NCBI GenBank assembly: GCA_029858165.1
Contig: JAOUFO010000093.1
Coordinates: 1-6,925, forward strand
Length of the DNA: 6,925 nucleotides
Origin: Deltaproteobacteria bacterium
GTDB taxonomy: Bacteria; SAR324; JACQKK01
Direction of reading: 5' to 3'
In this document: one piece after another, positions 1 through 6,139 of the stretch
How the letters are laid out: each line of letters starts with the position of its first letter
Numbering within the stretch: position 1 is the first letter of the stretch
Translations under genes and position numbers: made by a program
Notes under the pieces: generated by a model
What the model was told of the DNA's origin: nothing
Databases searched by the model: none
Seen by the model: only the letters and a program-made list of their open reading frames with translations

Positions 1-96
1 TGTGTCCTGTCCAGCACCTCCCGCCGCCTTGCCACCCGTCGGCACAGCCTCCGTGTGGTTGGGGCGGGGTCGGTGCCTTTCTTTTGGGATTTTCAT
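1..96 (-). CDS. N-terminal fragment of an unidentified ORF downstream of ybeY
   Basis: An ATG at 96-94 overlaps the ybeY stop codon (TGA, 95-93) as ATGA and opens a frame of 32 codons that runs off the left edge without a stop. The visible peptide starts MKIPKERHRPRPNHTEAV and is basic, then rich in Gly and Ala. It has no recognisable domain or membrane segment. The 4-base overlap suggests translational coupling as the third gene of the pgpH-ybeY operon. In many genomes ybeY is followed by a CorC/HlyC-type CBS-domain transporter gene, whose N-terminus is poorly conserved, but nothing here proves that identity. There is no clear Shine-Dalgarno before the ATG. A GGGAGG around 16-21 (minus sense) and an AGGA near the edge leave open that the next real gene starts just outside the window and that this frame is chance. 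Confidence 0.4.
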   Translation of the reverse strand, partial: MKIPKERHRPRPNHTEAVPTGGKAAGGAGQDT

Positions 97-557
97 TCAG
101 GGTAAATTGCGGAAAGGCCGATGGCGGCCAGCATGGAAATTTCCAGACGGCGCATCACGGTTTCCTCCTCCTGAGTGTTGTGGTCATATCCGGCCAGATG
201 GGCACACCCGTGGGCCATCAGCCGCAACACCTCCGTGGGCAGGTCCCACCCGTTTTCCTCCGCCTGGACGGCCGCTTTTTCCAACGAAATGGCCAGGTCC
301 CCCAACACCCCCCCTTCCGGGAGGGTGTTCCCCGGCCCCAGATAAGACCACGAAAGCACATCGGTGGGTTTTGGCAGACCCCGCCAGTCCCGGTTCAATT
401 CCGCCAGTTCCTCGTTTCCGGTCAACAGCAGCGAGACGGTTCTGCCTTGATGACCCAGGCTTGTTAAAAACACATTCAGGGCTTGGTCCAGGCGGGCCGG
501 GTCAATCTCCGGGGGTAAGGTTTTCCGGGTCAGAATGGGATGTTTGTGGGTTTTCAT
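93..557 (-). CDS. ybeY: Endoribonuclease YbeY (16S rRNA maturation factor)
   Basis: YbeY is a cytoplasmic zinc-dependent endoribonuclease needed for 16S rRNA 3'-end maturation and late 70S ribosome quality control (family knowledge). From the ATG at 557 the product is 154 aa, the usual family length (E. coli 155). The family signature HGCAHLAGYDH lies at about residues 116-126 and supplies the three zinc-binding histidines (H116, H120, H126). Upstream are NRDWRG with the conserved Arg at residue 59, PTDVLSW (usual form PTDVLSF) at about 64-70 and LGDLAIS at about 85-91. I prefer ATG 557 because GGGGA lies five bases upstream. A TTG at 575 would add six residues (MPPGTP) and has less support. 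The start lies inside the 3' end of pgpH, so translation is probably coupled. The stop overlaps the next ATG. The identification is secure. Confidence 0.96.
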   Translation of the reverse strand: MKTHKHPILTRKTLPPEIDPARLDQALNVFLTSLGHQGRTVSLLLTGNEELAELNRDWRGLPKPTDVLSWSYLGPGNTLPEGGVLGDLAISLEKAAVQAEENGWDLPTEVLRLMAHGCAHLAGYDHNTQEEETVMRRLEISMLAAIGLSAIYPE

Positions 558-3126
558 GGGTGTCCCCGGCGGCAAATTCAGCCCGGCCCACCACTTTGAG
601 ATCCGGGTAAGCGATGCGGTGATGGTGGATGCTGAGCAGCATTTTGGTAAATGTTTTTTCTATGAAGTTCAGGTCATTGAAGGTCATGGTGGATTCATCC
701 AACTGCCCTTCGGAATAAATGCGGGTGGTTTGTTTCTGCACCATTTCCCGGATGGCATCCTCTGACGGCTCGCTTAAAGAGCGGGTGGCCGATTCGGTCA
801 CATCCGCCAGCATCACCACCCCGGAATTTTTATCCTGGGGTTTGGGGCCGGGATAGCGAAAATCCATGTCATCCGGCCCCGGGTCCCCCGCCTCGGTTTC
901 TTTGGAGGCCCTGTGGAAGAAAAACCGGACCAGACTGGTCCCGTGATGCTGTTCCAGTATATCGGTGATGGCGCTTCCCAGCCGGTAATGTTTGGCGATT
1001 TCTGACCCGTTTTTCACGTGGCTGATGATGATGCGGGCCGATGTTTTGGCTGGCAGATCATCGTGATAGTTTTTGTTGTGCTGGTTTTCCACAAAATAGA
1101 GGGGGCAGAGCATTTTTCCCAGGTCGTGGTAATAGGCCGCCACCCGCACCAGAAGGGTGTTGGCCCCCACCCCGTCGGCCGCGGATTCGGCCAGATTGCC
1201 CACCACAATGCTGTGATGATAGGTGCCGGGAGCACGTACAGAAAGCTCCTTCAGGGCCGGATGGTTCATGTTGGAAAGTTCCAACAGCCGCATGTTGGTG
1301 GTGATGTCAAACCCGGATTCCATAAACGGCAGCAGCGTGGTGGTAAAAAAGGCCACCGCCAAACCGTTTAAAAACCCGGCCCCCATATCCAGGGCCAGCA
1401 GCCACCCCATCGGCTGTTGGTCCATCAGGGTGGAAACCAACACCACCAGCATGTTGATCAGGCTTATCCGCATCCCCTGCATCCACAGAGCGTAACGGGT
1501 GTCAAAATGCTTCATCGGCAGGGAGGCCACAAAGCTGCCCATCAACATAAACAAAAAATAGGGCAGGCTGGCATCCATCAGCAAAGCCATAAACAGCGAA
1601 ACGATAAACCCCAAAAACACCGCCACCTCCAACCCCAACAAAATGCTGGCCATCATAGAGGCCAACGCCCCCGGCACCAGCAGGTTGTAGGTGTGGGTGG
1701 GCAGAAAGTCATACACCGTCATTAACGCCGGGACCACCAACAATTGGAGGTGGGCCAGCATCAACGGCAGGATCAGCAGCAGGGAAATCAACACCAGACG
1801 GGACATAGTGCTGTATTTGCCCCCGGAAAACTGATTGATCATCCGGTAGAACAGCACCAGGGTGGTGATAATGATCAACAGGGTGCCGATCAAATGGGGA
1901 TATTTGGGGTTGGCCTTGTTGTAATTGTTCAGCGCTCGGATGATCTCCACCTGCTGATGATTGGCCCGCTCACCGGCCCGGGCCACCACCTCCCCTTTTT
2001 TCAGGTTAAAATACACCGGGGAAACGGTGTTCAACAGATTCTCCTTCTGCCGTTCGGTTTCCCCTTTGTTTTCCAGCAGGGTGGGTTTTAAAAACAACAA
2101 CGAAAATTGGACCAGGGTCTCCCTCAAGGCGGGGTTTAACCCCTGGATGTTCATGGTCTGGCCGTTTTTAATCAACTGCTGACGCGCGGTTTCCAGTTCT
2201 ATAATTTCTTCCAGTTTGGAAAACCGGGTTAAAACCACCGTATCCAGGGTTTGCAGGATAACCGCCCCGCCGGGAGGATTGAACCCCTCAAAGGAATTCA
2301 GGATTTTCTGCTCCATCACCGTGCCCAGCAGTTTGATGATATTGTCCTCAATTTCCTCTTTGTATCCCCCTTCCAAAAACGCTCTGTGTAAAGAAGCCCC
2401 CAGGTTGATATTCAAAACGTTTTCAACCTCTCCCTGCATCAGCAACAACCGATCCTTGCCATTCCGTTCACTTTGGGCGGCGTCCCGCTGCAACTGGATG
2501 GAATCTCTCTTGAGTTGGGCCAGACTTTTATCCAGTTGGACCCGGGTGGCATCAGAAAACTCCAATTGGGCGGCCACCGTTTTGCGGTCTATCAGCTGTT
2601 TTTCCAGTTCCAGGGTGGATTTCCCCCCCGTGTCGGCGGATAGAGCCTTGATTTGCCGGATGATCTGCTTTTGCTCGGCCAACAGCTTGTTATGATGGCT
2701 TGAAAACCGGGCAATCTGGGACAAGGTGCTGAGTTGTTCCAGGCTGTTTTGACGGATACGCGAATCCAAAAGTCTGGTTTGTTGCGCGTTTTCGTCAATG
2801 GCCCCCCGCATTTTGGCAAAGGCGGTTTTGATTTTTATGGCGGTGCGGGTTTTCAGCCGGGTGTCAAAGTCAAAAACAGGGGGAAAGTCCTTGATGGCCT
2901 CCAGTTGCCGGGCACTGGTGGATCGGTCATCCATCAGGGTGATGTTTTCCTTGATGATGATGGTTTGGGAGATGGTATCCCCCTCTTTGTAATTCTGCCG
3001 CACCAGATTCAGACTGGGAGTCACCATCAAAGTGACCAGCAGAGACACCCCCAGCAACAAAGCGGCCTTTTTAAAACCCTGCCTGCGCAGGGTTTGTTGG
3101 TATTTTTCCTTCCATTTTGGAATCAT
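502..3126 (-). CDS. pgpH: 7TM-HD family cyclic-di-AMP phosphodiesterase (PgpH type)
   Basis: An inner-membrane HD phosphohydrolase of 874 aa; characterised PgpH members hydrolyse cyclic di-AMP to pApA. Domain order: cytoplasmic start; TM1 at about 21-39; a large extracytoplasmic 7TMR-HDED domain at about 45-405; about seven further hydrophobic segments at 411-601; then a cytoplasmic HD domain at about 635-840. Visible HD residues: GTYHHSIVVGNLAE (H637/H638), YYHDLGK (H667, D668), ISHVKNG (H703), EQHHGT (H727/H728) and MLADVTE (D775). The family stretch YPGPKPQ at 758-764 is intact, so the enzyme looks active. Members such as B. subtilis YqfF are around 700 aa. Most of the extra length here is a charged, Gln/Leu-rich coiled-coil-like stretch at about 125-225. 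The ATG at 3126 has a weak GGAA upstream. The gene heads an operon with ybeY. The frequent upstream partner phoH is not adjacent. The last residues (about 852-874) are hydrophilic, and their coding sequence overlaps ybeY. Substrate is inferred from family. Confidence 0.93.
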   Translation of the reverse strand: MIPKWKEKYQQTLRRQGFKKAALLLGVSLLVTLMVTPSLNLVRQNYKEGDTISQTIIIKENITLMDDRSTSARQLEAIKDFPPVFDFDTRLKTRTAIKIKTAFAKMRGAIDENAQQTRLLDSRIRQNSLEQLSTLSQIARFSSHHNKLLAEQKQIIRQIKALSADTGGKSTLELEKQLIDRKTVAAQLEFSDATRVQLDKSLAQLKRDSIQLQRDAAQSERNGKDRLLLMQGEVENVLNINLGASLHRAFLEGGYKEEIEDNIIKLLGTVMEQKILNSFEGFNPPGGAVILQTLDTVVLTRFSKLEEIIELETARQQLIKNGQTMNIQGLNPALRETLVQFSLLFLKPTLLENKGETERQKENLLNTVSPVYFNLKKGEVVARAGERANHQQVEIIRALNNYNKANPKYPHLIGTLLIIITTLVLFYRMINQFSGGKYSTMSRLVLISLLLILPLMLAHLQLLVVPALMTVYDFLPTHTYNLLVPGALASMMASILLGLEVAVFLGFIVSLFMALLMDASLPYFLFMLMGSFVASLPMKHFDTRYALWMQGMRISLINMLVVLVSTLMDQQPMGWLLALDMGAGFLNGLAVAFFTTTLLPFMESGFDITTNMRLLELSNMNHPALKELSVRAPGTYHHSIVVGNLAESAADGVGANTLLVRVAAYYHDLGKMLCPLYFVENQHNKNYHDDLPAKTSARIIISHVKNGSEIAKHYRLGSAITDILEQHHGTSLVRFFFHRASKETEAGDPGPDDMDFRYPGPKPQDKNSGVVMLADVTESATRSLSEPSEDAIREMVQKQTTRIYSEGQLDESTMTFNDLNFIEKTFTKMLLSIHHHRIAYPDLKVVGRAEFAAGDTHENPQTSHSDPENLTPGD

Positions 3127-3196
3127 GTATTGTTTTTCCGATTGGGAGCATGCTTAAGATAACTACCCATCCCTTATTTCTTCCCGCAATGCAATC

Positions 3197-3242
3197 CCCC
3201 AACCGGTTTCTCCCCCGGTCCCCCGGTCAACCCTGGTTGGGG
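3197..3242. repeat. Inverted repeat enclosing a tandem 8-mer
   Basis: CCCCAACC (3197-3204) is the exact reverse complement of GGTTGGGG (3235-3242); a G-T and a G-C contact would extend the stem inward. The enclosed segment contains two perfect adjacent copies of CCCCCGGT (3212-3219 and 3220-3227). The structure lies about 70-115 bases upstream of the pgpH start and could sit in its 5' leader or serve as a protein-binding site. Function is unknown; the repeat itself is seen directly. Confidence 0.55.
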
Positions 3243-3307
3243 AAAGCCCATAACAAACAATTTGTTCCACTTATTTCGCCCCGGGGTAAATGGTGGGTAA
3301 GCTGTTC

Positions 3308-3323
3308 TTTTCCCTGGGGAAAA
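3308..3323. repeat. 16-bp perfect inverted repeat, candidate operator
   Basis: TTTTCCC-TG-GGGAAAA has two 7-base arms that match perfectly around a 2-base centre. Compact dyads of this size are typical of sites for dimeric DNA-binding proteins. It lies near the middle of the divergent region, where it could affect either gene. It is not followed by a T-run placed after a stable stem, so it is not a good terminator. The regulator, if any, cannot be named from the sequence. Confidence 0.45.
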
Positions 3324-3395
3324 ACATTAAATTGAACCGGGTTCCCCGCCGCATCCGCCAAAAAATAACCTCCATCAGGGCTTCTGGCGGTCATT

Positions 3396-3425
3396 TTGCA
3401 TTTCTTGAAACACAAGTCTTATTTT
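3396..3425 (+). promoter_or_regulatory. Weak candidate promoter of the OMP gene
   Basis: TTGCAT (3396-3401) and TATTTT (3420-3425) are 18 bases apart in the local AT-rich stretch just before the gene. Both hexamers are imperfect, matching the sigma-70 consensus at three and four of six positions. Transcription would start near 3432 and leave a leader of only about 12 bases, so this may not be the main promoter. Confidence 0.25.
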
Positions 3426-3443
3426 ACACCCATCAAAACTGAG

Positions 3444-4163
3444 ATGCCCATGAAACACCTGAACAAATGGTTTTCCCTTTTTGCCCTGTTGACAGCCTAT
3501 ACGGTTGGGACGGCCCCCATGGCCCAAGGGGAAACGTTTCACCTGACCGGAGGTGACACCATCAAAGGCCGTATCATTTCAACGGATGATCAAACCATCT
3601 CGGTGGAATCGGACAAGGGATTCGGAATCATCCAAATCCCACGAAGCGATATCTCTATGATTGAATTTGACAATTCTGCCAGGGACCCCTCCCACATGAT
3701 GGGCATAGGCTACTATCACCGCTCCACTCCGGTGACTGCATCCGGCATCACCGGCGAATATGGAATGGACGCCTTCTCATTGAAATACTGGCTGGACAGC
3801 AACAACGCCGCCGATATCCTGGTCGGTTTTTTTTCATCCTCCGCCAACGGGGTGAAAAATCTGGAGGTATACTCGTTTGACATGCGTTACAATCATGTGT
3901 TCACCCGCAAAACCAATTTGGATGTGTATTGGGGCCTCAGCGCCGGGTATTTGAGCATTGTGGACAACACCTCCACCACCAAAGTCAACGCCACAGGCTA
4001 TACCGCCAGGGTTACCCTGGGGGTGGAAATATTTTTTGTTACACTTCCAAACCTGGGGATGAGCGCCGAAGTGGGGGTGGGCACTCAAACAGTGGGAAAC
4101 GTCACCACCACCAACATCTCTTCTTCAAGCTTCCCCAGCTTTTCCATGCGTTATTACTTTTAA
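3444..4163 (+). CDS. Probable outer-membrane beta-barrel protein with small N-terminal beta domain
   Basis: I do not recognise a named family. From the ATG at 3444 the product is 239 aa. Residues 1-29 form a signal peptide: MPMKHLNKW, a hydrophobic core, then APMAQG with likely cleavage before ETF. Residues 31-76 have the pattern of a small SH3/Sm-like beta domain (FHLTGGDTIKGRI, then TISVESDKG and IQIPRSDISMIEF), often seen at the start of envelope proteins. Residues 86-239 alternate polar and hydrophobic residues with repeated Gly and aromatics (GIGYY, FSLKYWL, LVGFFSS, VYSFDMRYN, VYWGLSAGYL, FSMRYYF) and end in Phe, the usual C-terminal signal for outer-membrane barrel assembly. An eight-stranded barrel is a fair guess. 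An in-frame ATG at 3450 (MKHLNKW) preceded by GAG is an equally plausible start, and a TTG at 3396 is less likely. The gene appears monocistronic. Role (structural, adhesive or transport) is unknown. Confidence 0.8.
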   Translation: MPMKHLNKWFSLFALLTAYTVGTAPMAQGETFHLTGGDTIKGRIISTDDQTISVESDKGFGIIQIPRSDISMIEFDNSARDPSHMMGIGYYHRSTPVTASGITGEYGMDAFSLKYWLDSNNAADILVGFFSSSANGVKNLEVYSFDMRYNHVFTRKTNLDVYWGLSAGYLSIVDNTSTTKVNATGYTARVTLGVEIFFVTLPNLGMSAEVGVGTQTVGNVTTTNISSSSFPSFSMRYYF

Positions 4164-4430
4164 ACGGGGGAGGCCGCCGCCGGGAGGGGGAGAAACCTCC
4201 GGGCCGCCGATGGACAGGATTGAACGAAAACGCCACTTGATTTTCATGGCTTTTCTGGGGTGGAAAGATAAGGTATTATGGATTTCAAGCAACCACCGGC
4301 TTGGATGCCATGCACTTGGTTTAATTAACATGACACGCCCGAAAGCGTGAATGAACAACCGCCCCCTCCGTTGTGGGAAGGGGCCAACAAAAGCCGGGTT
4401 CCGGCTGATGACTAACCGGAGAAAAGCAGC
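4164..4430 (+). promoter_or_regulatory. Intergenic region and structured leader upstream of clpX
   Basis: Just after the OMP stop is a GC-rich stretch with an imperfect stem (GGAGG/CCTCC around 4182-4200). It lacks a U-tract, so it is a poor intrinsic terminator. Further on, three simple hairpins follow one another: CACGC/GCGTG (4334-4349), GCCCC-C-TCC/GGGA-A-GGGGC with one mismatch (4361-4384), and AGCCGG-GTT-CCGGCT (4392-4406). GGAG at 4418-4421 is the clpX Shine-Dalgarno, nine bases before the ATG. TATTAT at 4274-4279 is a possible -10 element, but no good -35 stands at the right distance; use of it would place all three hairpins in the clpX mRNA leader. A 27-codon frame (4351-4434) ends across the clpX start. 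Confidence 0.5.
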
Positions 4431-5693
4431 ATGAGCCAATCCAGAGGAAACATCCTGCGATGCTCCTTCTGTGGAAAATCACAGAACGATGTCAAAAAAA
4501 TCATTGCCGGTCCCACCGTGTATATCTGCAATGAATGCGTGGAACTGTGCAATGACATCATGGAAGAGGAATGGAGCAAAGAGCAGGCCGCGCCCCAGGA
4601 AGGCACGGTGCTGAAACCGGAGGAAATCAAGGAAGTCCTGGACAATTATGTGGTGGGCCAGGACCACGCCAAAAAAGTATTGTCCGTTGCCGTTTACAGC
4701 CACTACCGAAGAATCCACGCATCCACCCACAATCAGGAGGTGGAACTGCAAAAATCCAACATCCTGATGGTGGGGCCCACCGGCACCGGAAAAACACTTT
4801 TGGCCCAAACCCTGGCAAAATTGTTGAATGTGCCGTTTGCCATGGCGGATGCCACCACCCTGACTGAGGCCGGGTATGTGGGGGAGGATGTGGAAAACAT
4901 CATCCTGAAACTGCTCCAAAGCGCCGATTACGATATTGAGCGGGCCGAAAAAGGGATTGTCTATATAGACGAAATAGACAAAATCGCCCGCAAGGGAGAA
5001 AACGTCTCCATCACCCGGGATGTTTCCGGGGAAGGTGTGCAACAGGCGTTGCTTAAAATCATTGAAGGAACTGTAGCCAACATCCCTCCCCAGGGCGGAC
5101 GCAAACATCCCCAGCAGGAGTTTTTGCAGGTGGATACCTCCAACATTCTGTTTGTCTGCGGGGGCGCATTTGTGGGGTTGCACAACGTGGTGGCGCAAAG
5201 AGTCGGCAAAAAAACCATCGGTTTCGGGACCGATCAGATTTCCGCCAAAAACCGAAAGGTGGGGGAACTGTTAAAGAAAACAGAGCCGGAAGACCTGATC
5301 AAATTCGGCCTGATTCCCGAGTTTGTGGGGCGGGTTCCCGTTATCACCACTTTGGATGAACTGACCGAAGAAGACCTGGTGAAAATTCTGGTGGAACCCA
5401 AAAACGCGTTGGTCAAACAGTATAAAAAACTGTTTGAATTGGAAAACGTGGAGTTGGAAATCACCGAAAAGGGGATCCACGCCATCGCCCTGGAGGCGGT
5501 GAAACGAAAAACCGGCGCCCGCGGACTCCGGGCCATTCTGGAGCGGATTATGTTGGAAATCATGTTCCGGCTTCCCTCCATGGAAAATGTGAAAAAGTGC
5601 ATTGTGGACGACAAGGTGGTCACCAAACACACACAGCCCCTGCTGGTGTTTGAGGACACCCCCCAGAAAGACCGTAAACTCCGCATCAGTTAA
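4431..5693 (+). CDS. clpX: ATP-dependent Clp protease ATP-binding subunit ClpX
   Basis: A hexameric AAA+ unfoldase that recognises tagged substrates, unfolds them with ATP and feeds them to ClpP in the cytoplasm. The product is 420 aa, close to E. coli ClpX (424). An N-terminal zinc-binding domain has CSFC (C11, C14) and CNEC (C33, C36). The AAA+ core has Walker A GPTGTGKT (115-122), pore loop GYVGED (148-153), Walker B VYIDEID (177-183), the RKH loop (224-226), IPEFVGR with the arginine finger (R301) and sensor-2 GARGLR (362-367). The IGF tripeptide that docks on ClpP is present (263-265), so this is a ClpP-competent ClpX rather than a stand-alone paralogue. GGAG at 4418-4421 supports the ATG at 4431. 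It has its own terminator, and no clpP lies directly upstream; tig follows after a tRNA gene. All key residues appear intact. Confidence 0.98.
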   Translation: MSQSRGNILRCSFCGKSQNDVKKIIAGPTVYICNECVELCNDIMEEEWSKEQAAPQEGTVLKPEEIKEVLDNYVVGQDHAKKVLSVAVYSHYRRIHASTHNQEVELQKSNILMVGPTGTGKTLLAQTLAKLLNVPFAMADATTLTEAGYVGEDVENIILKLLQSADYDIERAEKGIVYIDEIDKIARKGENVSITRDVSGEGVQQALLKIIEGTVANIPPQGGRKHPQQEFLQVDTSNILFVCGGAFVGLHNVVAQRVGKKTIGFGTDQISAKNRKVGELLKKTEPEDLIKFGLIPEFVGRVPVITTLDELTEEDLVKILVEPKNALVKQYKKLFELENVELEITEKGIHAIALEAVKRKTGARGLRAILERIMLEIMFRLPSMENVKKCIVDDKVVTKHTQPLLVFEDTPQKDRKLRIS

Positions 5694-5744
5694 AAGGACG
5701 GGAAACTTCACCACACCGCCCTTTTGCAACCATCTTTTCCTTTC

Positions 5745-5773
5745 GGCGGCCCCCTGTGGGCCGCCTTTTTTTT
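5745..5773 (+). terminator. Rho-independent terminator of clpX
   Basis: GGCGGCCC (5745-5752) and GGGCCGCC (5758-5765) form a perfect 8-bp GC stem with a 5-base loop (CCTGT), followed directly by eight T residues (5766-5773). It lies about 50 bases after the clpX stop and separates clpX from the tRNA-Leu/tig unit. Confidence 0.95.
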
Positions 5774-5816
5774 GCAAAACCCACGTTTGGGGCGGTTTGT
5801 GGAGGCCAACCTTGTG

Positions 5817-5845
5817 TTGACAACCGGCGCCTCCGCCTTAATAAT
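5817..5845 (+). promoter_or_regulatory. Sigma-70-type promoter for tRNA-Leu (and possibly tig)
   Basis: A consensus -35 TTGACA (5817-5822) is separated by 17 bases from AATAAT (5840-5845), which matches the -10 consensus at five of six positions. Transcription would start near 5852, giving about 70 bases of leader before the mature tRNA 5' end. That leader contains CATGATG/CATCATG (5869-5875/5898-5904), which could form a 7-bp stem. A strong promoter right after a terminator fits a stable-RNA gene. No terminator is evident between the tRNA and tig, so readthrough into tig is likely. Confidence 0.85.
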
Positions 5846-5921
5846 AACAGGGATAACCACTTTGTGCTCATGATGGCAGGAGCCGCCCGCCGCGACTCAT
5901 CATGGAGACCCGCAGTCCCTT

Positions 5922-6004
<83 letters not shown>

Positions 6005-6139
6005 TCCATAACAAACGGGATTTGGGGCAACACCGATAGGCTCCGACATTCAGTTCCATTGAATAAAACTACTGAAACATTTCAGACCACACGGGGCACC
6101 GTGCCCCAACCAACCCCCCCTTTAGGATTGAGCCCGGAC
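6005..6139 (+). other. tRNA-Leu/tig spacer with hairpins
   Basis: No gene is seen in these 135 bases. Two compact inverted repeats are present: CTGAAA-CA-TTTCAG (6072-6085) and GGGGCAC-C-GTGCCCC (6093-6107). The right arm of the second, as TGCCCCAA (6102-6109), is also an exact 8-base complement of TTGGGGCA at 6022-6029, so two mutually exclusive foldings are possible in the transcript. Neither hairpin has a U-tract, so termination here is not supported. A run of seven C residues ends at 6120, followed by AGGA (6124-6127), 12 bases before the tig ATG. Confidence 0.5.

Larger units (their letters stand above)
3127..3443. promoter_or_regulatory. Divergent intergenic region between pgpH and the OMP gene
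   Basis: These 317 bases separate two divergently transcribed genes, so they must contain the start signals of both. They are packed with short inverted repeats: an 8-base-arm repeat around 3197-3242, AACAAA-CAA-TTTGTT (3252-3266), CCCCGGGG (3279-3286), TTTTCCC-TG-GGGAAAA (3308-3323), GAACC-G-GGTTC (3334-3344) and CCGCCA/TGGCGG (3355-3360/3385-3390). I see no convincing -35/-10 pair for pgpH on the minus strand. A weak plus-strand pair is listed separately. No RNA gene family is recognised here. A 55-codon minus-strand frame (3394 to 3227) is present but unsupported. Confidence 0.6.

Noticed and set aside
2..610. Long plus-strand frame opposite ybeY
   Set aside because: It is antisense to well-supported ybeY and pgpH, very rich in Pro and Arg, with no start signal or domain.
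2216..2695. 159-codon plus-strand frame opposite pgpH
   Set aside because: It lies within the extracytoplasmic domain coding region of pgpH and is Ser/Arg-rich shadow translation without motifs.
4182..4200. GC-rich stem after the OMP gene as an intrinsic terminator
   Set aside because: The stem beyond GGAGG/CCTCC is interrupted by mismatches and no T-run follows.
4392..4421. Resemblance to the 3' half of a fluoride (crcB) riboswitch: a stem followed by CTGATGACTAACC
   Set aside because: The required 5' half (GGNGATGG-type stem and pseudoknot partner) is absent upstream, and clpX is not a known target.
4479..5198. 239-codon minus-strand frame inside clpX
   Set aside because: It is a mirror of the clpX codon pattern with no ribosome site and no recognisable domain; clpX is certain.
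6093..6107. GGGGCACCGTGCCCC as a terminator between tRNA-Leu and tig
   Set aside because: The hairpin is followed by AACCAACCCC rather than a T-run, so intrinsic termination is not supported.
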